A stretch of 64,000 nt of DNA from Brachycybe producta (lineage: Eukaryota; Arthropoda; Diplopoda; Playtdesmida; Andrognathidae), in the NCBI GenBank assembly GCA_036925085.1, contig JAUPFP010000027.1, forward strand, positions 2,655,501-2,719,500, written 5' to 3'. A model generated the notes under the pieces. The model was given only the letters and a program-made list of their open reading frames with translations. It was not told where the DNA came from and made no database searches. Position 1 is the first letter of the stretch, and every line of letters starts with the position of its first letter. Position numbers and translations under genes: made by a program. Positions 12,171-25,400 of this stretch are shown one piece after another.

Positions 12171-12800
12171 ATCTGAAGCAACGCAGCCGAGTGTTGGAGG
12201 TTGGAGGCTAGCAATACTTCTAGGTATACACTGACGGTGGAGGATATTAAATTTGCTTTACGAGGAACACGGGAAGGAATTTTAGTAGTTGAGATAAGGA
12301 CTGCAAAAAGTGGTCGAATTTGACCACTAGAGTCGACTGTCAGCAGTTATGGAGTGGTTCTTGAGTAGTTGAATGAAAAATATTGCAGTCGTTCTCAACC
12401 AGTTAAGTCGCACGTCTGTCTCAATGTATTTGAATGATTACTCGGCAAGTGGCGCAAAGGGCCAGTGGCAGAGGGATCATTTAGTCCAAAAGCAGCATAA
12501 AAATTGTATTGTCAAAATAAACTCTTATCACCCACTATAACAATTTTCACATTGAAATATTTTGAGTTGAATAGCAGTATATTAGTATACAAAAATGTCT
12601 TGTTCGACAGCATCTCCCCTATACATTCCCGAAATCATAACGTTCCCAAGGCACAACCTCCTCAGTAAGTATATTCCATTGTCAAATCACCCTATAGGTA
12701 CAAAAAATGACCAAAAATACGAGTCTGTACGTGTAAAACTATAATCTCCTAATAGTTAGCCTCCACGTACAACAATCCTCGTTGTCGTTTGAGATGAGTA
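12171..12800. mobile_element. ~630-bp element with GGAGGCTA inverted ends
   Basis: The left GTTGGAGGTTGGAGGCTAGC and right GTTAGCCTCCACGTACAAC match the ends of the 3235 and 25401 elements. An internal segment with ggcagagggatc is related to fragments at 36220 and 58940, suggesting a second element inserted inside. Confidence 0.65.
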
Positions 12801-15019
12801 GACTTTCAGTAAGCTGGAAATGTTGTGGTCAGTTTATATACTAAAGGAATTAAGGGAGAGAGATGGGGTGGGGGGTGGGGTGGAGAGTAAAATTGCCAAT
12901 TAACCGTTTCTCATGAAGATTTCTTCTTTTCAAGATGTGTTTCTCTAACTAGAGCGTCAAAAATCTCCTCTGGTACACATTTAATATAGGATATATAATA
13001 TACTATTCAGGCAATAGTTATATCATTTGACGAGTTTGTTAAGGTTCACTATTTGGCCATTTTTTTGACAGTTTGAGTGAGTGGGGCAAAGAAGAAGAGA
13101 AAACAAAACACAAAAACGGGCGGCAGGATACGATGATGAACAAAAAACTAGAAAACACTTATTGTGTTACTAATTGCGTTCAGTCGCGACAACTTGTCTA
13201 TTATTATTATTATTATTATTCAAGAGAGAGAAAGAGAGAGAAAATCTTCGTAAAATGAAGCCCAACCAACGTTAATGATATTAGGAGAACGAGAGATAGA
13301 ATTGAATTTAATAGTTCTTCTCCGTCAGTAGAAATTAATCAATGGGTTTATATATATATTTATATATATTCAGTATCTTTTAACCATAGATCTCGAATCG
13401 AAAATTTGTCATCTAATAACATTCTTGGAGTGAAACAAGAATTTACAGAAGTTTTTAACTTTTTTTAAAAAAAAAATAATTCCCTCAAAGTAGAAACAAA
13501 ACTTTTAAAGTTTAGTTTAAAATGTAAACTTCCCAGTTGAATTCTTGATTTATATTCTCTGCCTTTCGAAACTAAAATTAGTTTTTATGACAAAAACTTT
13601 GAAAATGTTTTAAACTTTTTTTAATTGTAATTTGAAAATTATTTCTCTCTTGATTTTTCAAATCAATTTTCAAAAGTCTGTCATTTAAAGTTTTATTTGT
13701 ACTTTGTTTTTGTGATTGTCACAAGTTTATGAGTTAGATATATCAATTTACTGTCATAATAAAATTTCATTTTTGTGATTTTTTTAAAACATATTTAATC
13801 TTATTTTTTTGTTTCTTTAACAAAGTTTAGAAATTGTTGTTTTTCTTTTCATATTGTTGCTTCTTAAATTAGTTTACTTTCATTTTGTAGAGGTTGAAAT
13901 AACTTTTTCAAGACACCTAACGATGCCTACGTTCGTTTTAGTAAATTCGTTTCACCCTGGGGAATTCGTTTTGATCGAGGGTATTTACTAAGAGTTACGC
14001 CCACATAGAAAAAAGTGTGGCAGAAGAAGAACCTTAAAGTAAAATCCCCTGAAATGAAGCAATCACACAATGCTCTGATGCTGTCAATCTGGAGGAAAGA
14101 AACCTTTTAGTGGATTCTAATCTGCACTTTGATGTCAATAACAAATGTTTTACTACTTGTGGAGTAGTAACTCAGATGGAAATATGGAGGAAGAAAAAAA
14201 AAACAACAACATAATTACATCACCCTCCTTCTCCAAGAAATGTTGCAAAATTTACATTGTTTAAATGTGTAAATTATAAGCGCATTTAATATGGCGTCTT
14301 AAATTAACATGGGACTTCAATTTTCATTTAAGATGTTCATTTATGAACAGCTGATTTTCGAATTCTGATTGTATTCTGTGTTTCAAAATTAACTTTTTAC
14401 ATAAAAAGCTTATTTTGAAAGTTATTTCAACATGAAAACTACCCTTTTAAGTGATTGAGCTAACTTTCTAGTTTTCTCTTCATTTTTAAGACAAATATAA
14501 TCAAAGAGCTCGAGATCTGTTTACACTTTTAAAACTACTCTTTAAGTTACTTTACGCAAGCAGTCCAATCTCTGAAGGAGGCCCGTAACAGAGTGATAAA
14601 AGCCTTAAGTACAACATACAAGAAAAAAACCCAACCAAAAATCCAATTGTGCAAATATTAGTAGTAGTTAATTTTGGTTTTTGGTGACGTGTGATTGACT
14701 GGCATGCAAAATCTACCAGTAAGCACTGTTGTTATGTAAATTCGAATGGACAGACAGTAGAAATACAAAGATAAGGAGGGCAAATGTGTGTGCTTTATTC
14801 TCTTGTTTCTTGAAGGAGGATCATCTCGAAGAAAAGATGTGCTTATTTATAGTGCCCCCCCCCCCCCTCCTTTTCTTCTTCCTTAAAGAAATACATTTTG
14901 GATTCGTATTTCTTTTTTGGCAACGAATTCGTAGTCAGTAAGTTAGTGATTGTGTTGCCATTGTATGAGGATGGGGATGAATTTGAGGTGCAGCAGCAGC
15001 AGCGATTGGGTTCTTATGA

Positions 15020-15051
<32 letters not shown>

Positions 15052-15454
15052 TGGTACACGGTTGCCATTGCCAAAAAAAGTAAAATAGAAAAACTCCATT
15101 GGACGAGACGGATTGACTGATCTTCCCGTTTATTGTTATATGAAGTTAACATTGAAGATTTCTTATTTGTTGGCTCATGGCAAATTCCCTTTTTTTCCTT
15201 CTTCTTCTTCCATGCTCTGATGATTGGAATGGACACGGACATGGATATATGGAATCTTCTTCTCTTTTTTTTTGCCGCAGGAAATAAACAAAAACCAAAA
15301 AGACTAATAGGAATACTAGCTAGTCATGCATGCATGTTTTTGTTAGAAGGGAAATGAAGCTCGGTAAGGAGAGAGAGGTTTACAGGGATCACATTTATAT
15401 AAGTTACCGAATATAGATTTCGGTTAACTTTAACCACTTAGAAAAATTCACCCA
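12801..15454. other. Non-coding stretch
   Basis: AT-rich with a TAT trinucleotide tract near 13198-13219, a diverged copy of the AGAGCAAAATTAAGAG family at about 14380-14540, a C11 run near 14855 and a (GAT)n tract at about 15017-15038. No coding exon is supported. Confidence 0.6.
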
Positions 15455-15825
15455 TCGGATTTTTATGCAATATCAAGTCTTTCGCAATTCGTGGCTCAAT
15501 TGTAAAGTAAACATTAGAGCAACTGCAATTATGCTTTTTCTAATTCAATAAAGCTGGTTAGAGGCTAAAATTTAGTTGTCGTCTAGAGCAGTGTTTTCTT
15601 AAAATACATTTATAATAAATCTAATAAAATAATTAATGATTAAAAATGAAACCTGAAAAAGTTTAAGAAACACTAAACTAGAGGAGTTCTAACCTCTCTA
15701 ACAGGTGTTTTTGATTGAAAAAAAAAAGATAATTGTGTTTTTTTCTAAAATGAATTGTTACTTCACAATTTGGCACTTGGGCCGCAGATTGAGAAACATT
15801 TGGTTGATATTGCATAAAAATCCGA
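15455..15825. mobile_element. 371-bp MITE (TCGGATTTTTATGCAATATC)
   Basis: The left TCGGATTTTTATGCAATATC is mirrored at the right by GATATTGCATAAAAATCCGA, a near-perfect terminal repeat. Further sub-terminal matches are the CACAATTTGG-type stretches. Sister copies lie at 55732-56048, 60309-60610 and 61704-61991. Confidence 0.85.
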
Positions 15826-16459
15826 TTCCTACTTAAAATATCCTCGAGTCTTATATTTAAAATCACGAAACGTCCAAACATATTTAGAATTATTTTATAA
15901 ATAAAGGATAAAATCACATTGATACGTGAAGATGAAATCAACACAACAACAATGACAAAATACAAAAAAAATGTGTCATATATATGTCACAAATGTCATA
16001 AAAATTAAATGTTGACAAATGTAATAATATGCATCATTCAGGACATTTGGGGAATATGGGAATTGAAAAGGAGAGACGACGACGGCGGCGGCGATGTTTT
16101 CAGGGTTTTGAACTTCTGAGAGAGGAAAAGTTGAATAAGAGAGATTGTGTCTGTTGGCAATTTCTTGAGCGGTTAATTACAACAATTCTTGAAGATAAAA
16201 GTAACATTTTTCTTACTGTTGTTTGAAGATGTGTTCTACTTCTTTGTAAAAACATCAATGCTTTTCTATCCCCCTCCCCCTTTGTTTCACTGTGTGTTAG
16301 CTTCACTGCAATGCGACGACTTTCTTCTTCTTCATAAATAAAGCAGCTAGCTAAAAAGGAAGCAAGGTAGCTATAGAGCTAGCAATACCTTGTTTCATTT
16401 TTAACAACACTTGGTGTTCTTATTTTACTTTGACAAACAACGTGTATGTATTATTAATT

Positions 16460-16460
<1 letters not shown>

Positions 16461-16512
<52 letters not shown>
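16461..16512 (+). repeat. (GA)n microsatellite, ~52 nt
   Basis: GA tract with a single TA interruption. Confidence 0.95.
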
Positions 16513-16516
<4 letters not shown>

Positions 16517-16622
16517 GAAAAGGTTCAAACTAAGTTAAAGAAGAACAACAACCTTAAAAATCAACACCTTTTCTCAATAATTTAAAATGTTGAAAAATTC
16601 AAAACTTCGATGTTTTTAAGTA

Positions 16623-16830
16623 AAGTCGATGCAATTGTAACTTGGGAGTTTGTGACGTCAGAAAAAGAGGGGGTTGATCAAAAACCCGAGACTTGTCATT
16701 TTTTTCTAATAAAGGAATGCAAAAAAAAAAACACCTTTTGTTATTCAAACGAATTAATTGCAAGTTTAGCAGAGTTTTCAGATTGACATCTGTGACGTCA
16801 CAATCTTCGAGTTGCGACTGCACCGACTGT
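16623..16830. mobile_element. MITE with TGACGTCA in both terminal repeats
   Basis: The ends AAGTCGATGCAATTGTAACT / GTTGCGACTGCACCGACTGT are inverted-related, and each arm carries TTGTGACGTCA or its complement. Related copies are at 53584-53750 and 59419-59580. Each copy therefore delivers two consensus CRE sites. Confidence 0.7.
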
Positions 16831-18016
16831 AAAATGTATCATCATCATCATCATCCATTCAACTGAGATTCAACTGAGATTGTTGTCATTTGTATTACTC
16901 TCTTTGAATCTTAATGAAAAGAAGTACAAAACTAATTGTTTCTACTGGAATTTTATTCTAAAAATGGTGTTAGAAATAAAGTAATTTCAAACGTGAAGAG
17001 AGAGAGAGAGAAAATGAAACAGATAATTGACTGTTAAATGTTTTAAACAATTTATTTGGAAGCAATTCGAAAGATGATCATGATGATAATTTCATGTGTG
17101 AATTGATTGAGTTGTTGTTGAATGGTAATTTGGGAGAGGGTGGTGGGGGGGGGGTGTCCATAACAGCATTTTTTTTTAGAATTTTGCAAGTGGAAACGCG
17201 CCACCAATTTTTTTTTAAAAAAGAAAAAGCTAAGGGGCATCATAGGCTTCATATGTGCTCGGGTGGGCCCTGTGGCCTTCATGGATCTGATGGGCTATAT
17301 GGGGTACATGGATCTTGTCGGGTCTCATGAGCTTTGGGGCTGAGTTTACAACATTGAAGGTCTCTTTAACACACATTACAATAGAACGACGGTGAGGTTT
17401 TTTTTTTTGGTTCCAATTGTTTTCTAGACTTACTTTTGCTTTGAACTTTGCTTAAATATAGAAAGTGAAAATAATTGGCCGTGCGAATCACATGACGTCT
17501 TTTGTGACGTCGTTTGCTAACAAATAAAACTTTTGGTTTTTGTTTTAAGTTAGTTTTTTTTTATTTATAAAGTTAAAAAAAGGATTAAACACGTGAAGAA
17601 GGAGAACGGCGAAAACACAACGAAAAGTTGAATCAAAAAGAAACGACGACGGACGACATTTAAGAGTCGAGAGATCACGTGTGTTGTTGTTAGAAACTCA
17701 CTCTTAAGATTATTTGTGATATGTGTGTGTCCAATGTGTTATTTTCTAGAAAGCACAAAATACTAGTTAAACATTTCCGGTGTAGTTAATTATTTGTAGA
17801 GGACCCCTCTTTTTTGGTGTTGTTACTTGTTGGTGTTCCTCTTCTATTCGAAAATCAAGTGACTCAATTTTGAAATTTCTTCTTAACTCAACCAGAAAAA
17901 AAAAGATACAAGGTAAAGGGTTTTGGCCCTTTTTGTTTATTCTGTTATTTTCTTGCATGTTTTAGGTCACTATTATTGTTTGAAACGTTGGCAATTTTAT
18001 AAGTTTCAGTCAAGTA

Positions 18017-18113
18017 TATACAGTTAGAATCTCAATTATGGGTATTTCGGTAATCCGGACTAGGTCCGGTTTCCTCTCCAATCTAGTCCGGATAATCGAG
18101 ATCCTAACTGTAT
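18017..18113. mobile_element. ~97-bp pogo/Tigger-like MITE
   Basis: TACAGTTAGAATCTCAATTA at the left and ATAATCGAGATCCTAACTGTA at the right form inverted ends, with TCCGGACTAGGTCCGG inside. The ends fit the CAGTNNAANCTCNATTATCC style of pogo-like elements with TA targets (family knowledge). Confidence 0.65.
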
Positions 18114-18434
18114 CTGTAGTTGTGTTTTGAGAGCTACATTCTGATAATCTCTTAAGTAGATTTCAAATGAATTATCCTATTGTTGTTAAGCTCCCAAAGG
18201 GCTATTTTGAGAGGGAGTTGGGTGGTGGGAATTATGTCTTTTCTCTTAAAAACTAATCGAAAATAGGTGAATCCATATTGCGAGATCAATATCATCATCA
18301 TCATGTTTTTTTTCTGTATTATTTAAATTTTTATCTTCTGATTAGTTTAATGCATTAATTAGATTCTCTTTCTAAAGTAACAGAAGGATAGGGATGAGTT
18401 TTCATCAGACGCTTTTATTTTAAAATGTTTTACA

Positions 18435-18458
18435 GGGGGGGGGGGGGGGGGGGGGGGG
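18435..18458 (+). repeat. G24 homopolymer
   Basis: Longest homopolymer G run seen in the window; its length in a raw sequence may be imprecise. Confidence 0.85.
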
Positions 18459-18886
18459 TTTCGTTATAATACTACTAAAGGGGGAGAGAGGGGGCAGCAG
18501 GGGAGGTCATGTTAGGACCAAATGAATTGCGGGTTCGCAAAAGTTAAAAAGTCGGTTGTTTTCAACGAGATTTGTAGCATCGAATTATGCAGCAACGCAG
18601 AGTTGTGTCGCAAAATCTCCTTCTCTTTTTAGAGTGATTAATTTATGTCGAGAGAGAATAACAAAAAAAATCTCCACCTTTTCCTCCCACCTCTCTTTGT
18701 ATTTCTTAAGTGTTTTTTTTAAACAAGCCTTAATTAAGAATGCTAAAATGTGAATTGTTTCCTAACGCTATTATTCTCTCTATCTCATCGGGTAGCAGTT
18801 TTTTTCTTCTTTCTCTTAGTCTTTTTTTCTTCAAAACTAAAAAAAAAACACTTGCTACAGTCTACTATAGAGAGATAGACAGAGAG

Positions 18887-18920
<34 letters not shown>

Positions 18921-19153
18921 AACCCGTCTAAAACTAACAATTTAAATTATCTAAAACAGGAAGAAGAAAGTAGCTAGCTTCTTTATGGTATAAATTGCAA
19001 TGTAGTTATGCACTTAACTTAGATATATATCTCACTTTTCCTTCTTTTTTTTAATACCCGTCAATTTTATTCTAAACCAAGTGCTGCTCATCACACTTAG
19101 GTACACAGTTACCCATTCTACTCTTTAAAGATTGCTGCTGCTAACTGTATATA

Positions 19154-20239
19154 CCTCGTTTTCATTGTATAAAAAAATATTACTGCAGTTACTTAATCAA
19201 CGTTATAGTTAACTGCAGTTAAGTTAGAAAGTGTGCTTTTACAATACAGCTTCCGGTTTCGTGAGTGATATTTCAAGAATTACAGTTCGGAACTCATTTA
19301 TAGCGACCTAGGGTACATTGACAACTCGGGCTATAACGTCAACATGGTGTCAATTAAAAATAATTCTTATATAAGTAACCTCGGTTATAAGTTCATTACA
19401 AAAAAACTCTCTCTAACTTAAAGGACACTATAACCGAGTTTGACTATATCATGGAAGCCAATAGATGGCTTTCTAGTAACGGTTAGATCCATGTGCCATC
19501 TATTGGCAAGCTTCTTTTAAAAAAGAAGCTTTCCCAGGTGGCACCACGATAGTGGTCGTTTTCTGTCGTCGTTGTTCTACTAGAAGTGGGAGCCGCCGCC
19601 GCCAACATGAGAGACCCACAGGCATTTAGAAATCGGAAGAACTTTCAGTTGGCTCCGCCCTTTTTATGACGACCGGCAACTTCTAATTGATTTGTTGTGT
19701 GGTTCGACGTTGAAAAGGGCGGCGCATGTGACGTCAGACTACATAACCAACCAATTAGAAGTTGCGTTCGTCACAACAAGGGCGGAGCCAACTGAAGTTC
19801 TTCCCGATTTCTAAATGCCTGTTGAGAACCCCTGGCCTAAAATTCAAAGTTTTTTGTTGCCGAAATCACATGGGTTAGAGATGGCGATATTGATAATATC
19901 GATATATCACTCGATATTTATTATATCTTTAGTTAGAATAAAATTTTGTCATAGAATCTTTAGGCCACTAGATTAGCCTACAGTAGTGAGTTTACCTGAA
20001 GCATATGTCAAACACGTCGCTTTTCAGAAAACATGTTAACTATATCGTCGTGCTTCGGATGTGTTTCCATTTTTAAAACACTTAACTTTTTCTTTAAATA
20101 AATTTGCATCTCTTCCTGTTGGACTCCATTGTTATCAATTTTAACTATATGGTTAATTTAACTGCATTTTGTTTCCACTAAAAATGAACTGGGATTAAAA
20201 TGTTTTAATCCATAGTTTACTTTTATAATGAAAACAAGG
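19154..20239. mobile_element. Composite nested MITE block
   Basis: The outer ends CCTCGTTTTCATTGTATAAA / TTTATAATGAAAACAAGG are inverted, with internal TAACTGCAGTTAA and TTTCCATTTTTAAAACACTT as in the 8104-8545 element. Inserted inside are a palindromic segment about 19295-19450 (CTATAACG.. / ..TATAACCGAG), an AAGCCAATAGATGG / CCATCTATTGGCAAGCTT pair, and the 203-bp element at 19619. Confidence 0.55.
19619..19821. mobile_element. 203-bp MITE (CAGGCATTTAGAAATCGG)
   Basis: CAGGCATTTAGAAATCGG at the left is perfectly mirrored by CCGATTTCTAAATGCCTG at the right. The next ~60 bp (AACTTTCAGTTGGCTCCGCC..) are also inverted. Highly similar to 40214-40421, diverged from 47221-47373. It has no coding capacity. 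Confidence 0.9.
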
Positions 20240-23200
20240 TGTAAGTGAAAGGTTGATGAGTTCTAGCACTAGCTTAGCTATTCTTTAAGATTATGACCCT
20301 AAAAGTCGCTGAAATTCTTATTAGGGTTGGGGGTGAAATCAAACATTCTGAGAGGAGATTTTGAAGTAATTTAAAAATGTGTGAACCCGCCTCCACCCCT
20401 TTCTTCACTTATTTTTATGTTATCTCTTAAGTTTTGGCAAAATTAATTTCTGAGAGCATCTTTAAAGTATAATATTCTATGAAAAACCAATTTTAAATAG
20501 TTTATATGGTAATAGATATTCATAGAAGAACCAAGTGGAGGAATTTATTTCGTGGGTGGTGGTTCTGCCTCTAGAATTTCATTGCATTGCGTTTCATAAT
20601 CTAATTTGGACGATTGCGAAACTGCGAAAGAAACCAGTACTAGTAAATGGTGCAAAATATACTATAATTGAGAAGAACACACAACAGAAGAAGTTATCTT
20701 TGGTTGTTTGGGGGGGGGGGGGGGGAGGGTCTTTTTTGTCTTGAAGAAAATGATAGATTTTTCAATCCAAGTTGATTCCTTTCGCCAAATTGACATTGGC
20801 TGTTGAAAATTGCTTTTGGGGGGGGGGGGGGGGGGAATGTTGAGGGATTTTTTTTTGGTCTTTCTTCCTTTTGGCCCCCTGATTATCACACATTTTAGTT
20901 TAAGTTGCTTCTAAGCTTTTCAATAGTAACCCTGGAGAAAAAAAACCAGGAGAAGAGGGGCTTTTTCCCCCCATTCAACCTGTAGTATAAAACCTCATCC
21001 TTACTTTAGAACACAGTGGGGTGTGCAATCGTTTGAGAAGAGGGCCGCTTAGTGTTTCGTGGCGGTTTATTATATACACAACCGGTTATAATTAAGTTAA
21101 GATGGTTTTTATGATTTTTGTAAACTGATTGAATTCTGGTCTTTCAGAAGAGCAAAAAAAAATTAAGAGAAACTAGAAAGAAAGTGTTTTAGAAACTAGA
21201 AGAGGGTAGCTTAATCACTTAAAAGTATTTTTCATGTTTGATATCTTTCAAAATTGTAAGACAAAAGTTAAAAAATATCATCTGCTTAAAATGGAGTCAT
21301 TTTCAAATTAACGTAAAAAGTTTTATTTTGAAAGGTATTAAAAAAATGAAAATATCGTTAAGTGATTGAACTACCCTTCTAGTTTTTAAAACACTTTCTA
21401 GTTCCTTTTCGTTTGCGCACTTTGGAAGATAGAATAATCACAATGTGAGAGATTTTTTTAAAAAAAAAAACCTTAAATAATTAAAATATTCTTTGATATA
21501 ATAGTGTAATATCGCTCTTAATGATACGTATGCGTTACTGAAAATCGCATTGTTAACCGAAACATCTTTAACGGATGTGTTCAAAAAAAGGTAGAATCCA
21601 AAACAACGAGATCTGCCTCAACTACGTTATCACGAGGTATCGTAAAAATGGTTTTGAGGGGCCGAATGTGGCTCGCGAGCCATAGTTTGAACATGCTAGC
21701 CTTTAGAAAGAGATAGACCACACAAATATGTATATATAATAGTACAAGTGTGTGTGTGTACATTGTTAAAAGGGGGGGGGGGGGGTTTGAAAGATGATTT
21801 TTAGTTAGGATTGGGTGGATCACGACCTGAGTGAACACACAACATACATTGCTATCTATTATTATGTTTGCTATTGAGGGTGGGTGGGTGTAGTGTGGAT
21901 TATGCCACTCAATATGTTTTTGCCTCCCTCGCACTTTCTCTTTCCCCCCCCCCCTCTCTCTTTCTGTGTGTGTGTCCCCTCCCTCCCCCTTTCTATCTCT
22001 CTGTAAAATCTCTTCTTCCTTTTTTTCTGCTTTTGAAAAATCCTATGGAAGAATAGTAAGGAGCAAGTGCAGAGCATCATTCTGACTTCATTTGCCAACC
22101 AAGATTTGAACGGTCGTGCTGCTTTTTGCTTTTGGTGCTGCCGTTGCTGTTTCTGCTGCTTTTGCCGGTTATTGAATGTGTCGTCGTCGTCGTTGAGCTC
22201 CTTTTTTTCTCCCCTTTTCATTTCTCTCTTTCCTTCCTTTTTTTTCACTCTCCTTTCTCTCTCTCTCTCTTCACAACCAAAATATTTTTTATCATTTTCC
22301 ACTTTTCAGGTGGACGTTTTTTTTTTCTCTCCCTCTCTATCTATCCATCCATCCATCCCTACCTTTGTTTAAAAGGGAGTTCTGAAAAGTGCAGAGATTG
22401 AATTCTTTTGACAACCAATTTAAGATCGTTATTTTAATGGTAAATTTCTATCACAATTGGTGACGAAAACAAATTCCATATTTACCCATCATCATCTTCT
22501 TAAGATGCTGATTATTAGTATATAGCACGTGGTCATTTCTGTTGTTAAAAACAACAACAACAAAAAAAGGATCCAACATTCTAAAAATACTGTGGTTCTG
22601 TGTTTGCATCTCAACAACTTTGAGTTTTTTTAAACAAAAAAAAAAGGCCTTTAGAAAGAGTTGTTGTTGTCTATAAGAAAAAGAAGGTTTTCTTCGATTC
22701 GCTCTATTGTGTTGTTGTACACGAAGTGTTGAACGAATCATAATCATTGTCGTCGTCGTCGTCGGTTTCGTCTCAGTTTCTATTTTGGAAAATGGTTTTT
22801 CAACTATTACTGGTTGGTGGTGGTTACTACTACATTATAAGTGAAGTGTGAAGGTTTTTTTTTCTCTTCTTCTTCTCTTCATATTCCGTCCGTCCGTCCG
22901 TGCTTTTCTTATAAATAAGACTAGAAAGCTCAACTGAGTTATGAGATTTGACTTTTTTAAAATTATAAAGTTCCTTTTTATCTTTTGTGTGTTGTCTATG
23001 CATCGTTCAACTGTGAGAAGTTGCTCTCTTTAACGTCGTCGTCGTTGTTGTTATTACTTCTATTGCTGGTCAATCTTACGGTGGCAACTTAAGTCCTTAT
23101 GGTTACCGAGGCAAATTCTTCTTCTTCTTCCAGTTTAACATTGCGACCATCTAGAAGAAGGTCTCCTCCTCCTTTTATGACAGGACCACGGTGACCACCA

Positions 23201-24146
23201 TTAACTAAGTTATATAGTAAGTATACCCAACATGTGTGTGTGTGTGTCAGTCAGTCAGTCACTCTAAATATACCAATAGACCAACATAGACCACAAATGA
23301 TCTTAATTAATGATCATCACTTTTTATGAGTATTTATGGACGTTTATTTTTGAGATGAAGAAGAAGGGAATAAGAGGAGGTGGCTTTTATTTTTCTGTGT
23401 TTTTCCATCCACTGAAGCCGCATTTATAGTCTGCATTTTACGATGACGTCTTCATTTACTGTTAAAATTACGCACAGAATAATAATGACACGTGATCGCC
23501 AAATGTTGACTATAAACGTGGAAGACTTTTGTGATACTGAATATAGTACTTACTTCTAGAATAGGTAGACAACAATTTCAAATAGAAACTACTTTAAAAG
23601 AAAAATTTAAAAATTTCTAAGAAACTAGAATTGTAGGCGGAATATGTTAGCTTTAAGTGTGCTTGCTGTCTTTTGAAATAAACTTATTATGACACATTGA
23701 AAATGGCCAAATTTCACTAAATAGTAATGATAATAATAATACTAATAATAATAATATTAATAATCCATGTTAAAAGTTATGAAGTAGTGCGCCACCTTAA
23801 TTATGGGTTTTCTAGATGCCCCTAGTGATTAGAAAACTAATCTTTATCTTGATATTTTTGGTTGGAAATAGTATAACTGTGGGGGGGGGGGGGGTTACCT
23901 CTAGTTATTTATAAAATACACAGCACACAGGGCTCATACTGACCTGGAAAGTAAGGGGAAATATTTTTGCTAAAAGTCAGGGAATTTCTTTTATTTAAAA
24001 AGGCGAAAAATTAATGTTTCTATTGCAACTGGCAAAAGGAAGAGAGGAGGGGACAGCTTCAAATGCGCAGAATTATAATTTAAACATTTTTTGATGATTT
24101 ATTTCAAATTTTTATTTCATTTGTTGCAAACATTTTTTTATGTAAA
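20240..24146. other. Non-coding; poly-G, CT and GT tracts
   Basis: G runs at about 20710-20724, 20818-20834, 21771-21785 and 23881-23894; an AGAGCAAAATTAAGAG-family copy at 21125-21440; C/T-rich sequence at 21940-22340; and GTC/GTT trinucleotide tracts. Long open frames on either strand come from this compositional bias and are not credible genes. Confidence 0.6.
21125..21440. mobile_element. AGAGCAAAATTAAGAG-family MITE copy
   Basis: GGTCTTTCAGAAGAGCAAA.. at the left, with CTAGTTTTTAAAACACTTTC.. and GGAAGATAGAATAATCAC at the right in inverted orientation. The centre carries ATATCTTTCAAAAT in both orientations. Confidence 0.7.
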
Positions 24147-24460
24147 TACCTAGTACACACACAGCTGATAATTTAAATGCATTTAAATAATAAACGTGTT
24201 CTACAGAGCCCTCTGTGAAAAACAAACAATATGTTGTCGAATTCAATTCATTCAGTTAATTAATCAGAAAGTTAATACTTAAATATAATTTATATAAACT
24301 ATTGACATTAAAATATTGATTTAGTATTTCAATTTAAAATATTAATAATAAGTCAATTTTTATTTGGGTTCATGTGTCCTTAACTGGATTCCGTGTAATT
24401 CACCTAAACACATTTAGAGTTTGAAATTCATTTAACTCATGTGTGTGTGTGTACAAGGTA
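24147..24460 (+). mobile_element. 314-bp MITE (TACCTAGTACACAC ... GTGTACAAGGTA)
   Basis: Short inverted ends TACCTAGTACACAC / GTGTGTACAAGGTA. The full body is similar to 42459-42774 (opposite strand) and to 3350-3644, with landmarks CGTGTTCTACAGAGCCC and GTCGAATTCAATTCA. Confidence 0.85.
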
Positions 24461-25400
24461 GAAGGGGGTTTATATTTTAAAACTTATTTGCACGAACATT
24501 TCCATATTTAGGCTGATTTCACCATCATCATCATCATCATTATTATTAATATGAGACTTAAGTTAATGCAAAACGAAAATATAATTGCATCTGGACAGAA
24601 ATATGAATGAAGAAAAGTCAAGAGTTGTTTTATGAGAATGATGAGCCAGGCTCTCTCCATCTCTCTCTCTCTCTATTTCTCTGGTTCTTAGTAAAAATTG
24701 GAACTTTTTCTTCTTAAAAAAAAAAACCCCGTTTGTGTGTGTGTACCTATGAGATTTTAAAAGTAATTAAATGAATATAGCCCATCGATGGGCCAATTAT
24801 TAAATCAGTTGTGCCAATTTGGCCCCTAGATGTATTGATCTTTCTTCCTTTCCGTCTTCCAATAAAACATCCTTTTCAAAAGTATTTGTTTTCATTTTTT
24901 CTCGGGAGGTTTGCAACTAAAAAAAGGTCGTCGTCGTTTTCAAATCCCTCCTCCATTAGTGTTACCATGGCAGTAGAACACTTTTTTGGGGTTTTTTTTT
25001 TTGTTCTTTCAAAATATGTTTATGAGCGTTTCAAATTTATATATTAATACATTTAAAAAATCTTGTTTCCCTTTGTAATTAATTTACAAATCTGAAAAAA
25101 AAAATGGCTACTTATCTCTTTCTCATCAGCTGTTTTCATTTGCACCTGGAAATTCATTGAATTTCGCCTACTCATTTAAGGAAGAGTGTGTCGTTTTTAA
25201 GAAATATATTAACATGTACCCCCTTTTTATATATATAATATATATTTATGAGCTATTTATGTGTCTTTTAGTAACTCTCCTTTTCTTTCTCTCTCTGGTC
25301 CTAACTAAAAGTTAATCTGAAATAGAGAATATGTTAACAATTTTAATTGCATCCACATGGTAAGATGGAGAGAGAGAGAGAGAGAGAGGCTGTAAAAGGT
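24461..25400. other. Non-coding stretch
   Basis: AT-rich with (ATC)n at about 24522-24540 and a GA tract just before 25390. No gene is visible. Confidence 0.6.

Larger units (their letters stand above)
15826..19153. other. Non-coding; GA tracts and G24 run
   Basis: Holds a GA tract at about 16461-16512, a CRE-bearing MITE at 16623-16830, a pogo-like inverted pair at about 18017-18113, the G24 run at 18435-18458 and a GA tract near 18880-18921. No coding exon is supported. Confidence 0.6.

Noticed and set aside
17218..17340. Run of GG-ATG-like imperfect repeats (catggatctgatgggc..)
   Set aside because: A short degenerate repeat of about 9-12 nt units with no clear period; it resembles the similar decayed stretch near 33880-34050 on the other strand, but no function is evident.
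21581..22401. Overlapping open frames of 91-143 codons on both strands
   Set aside because: They come from C/T- and GT-rich low-complexity DNA; both strands are open at once because stop codons are rare in such sequence. No recognisable protein.
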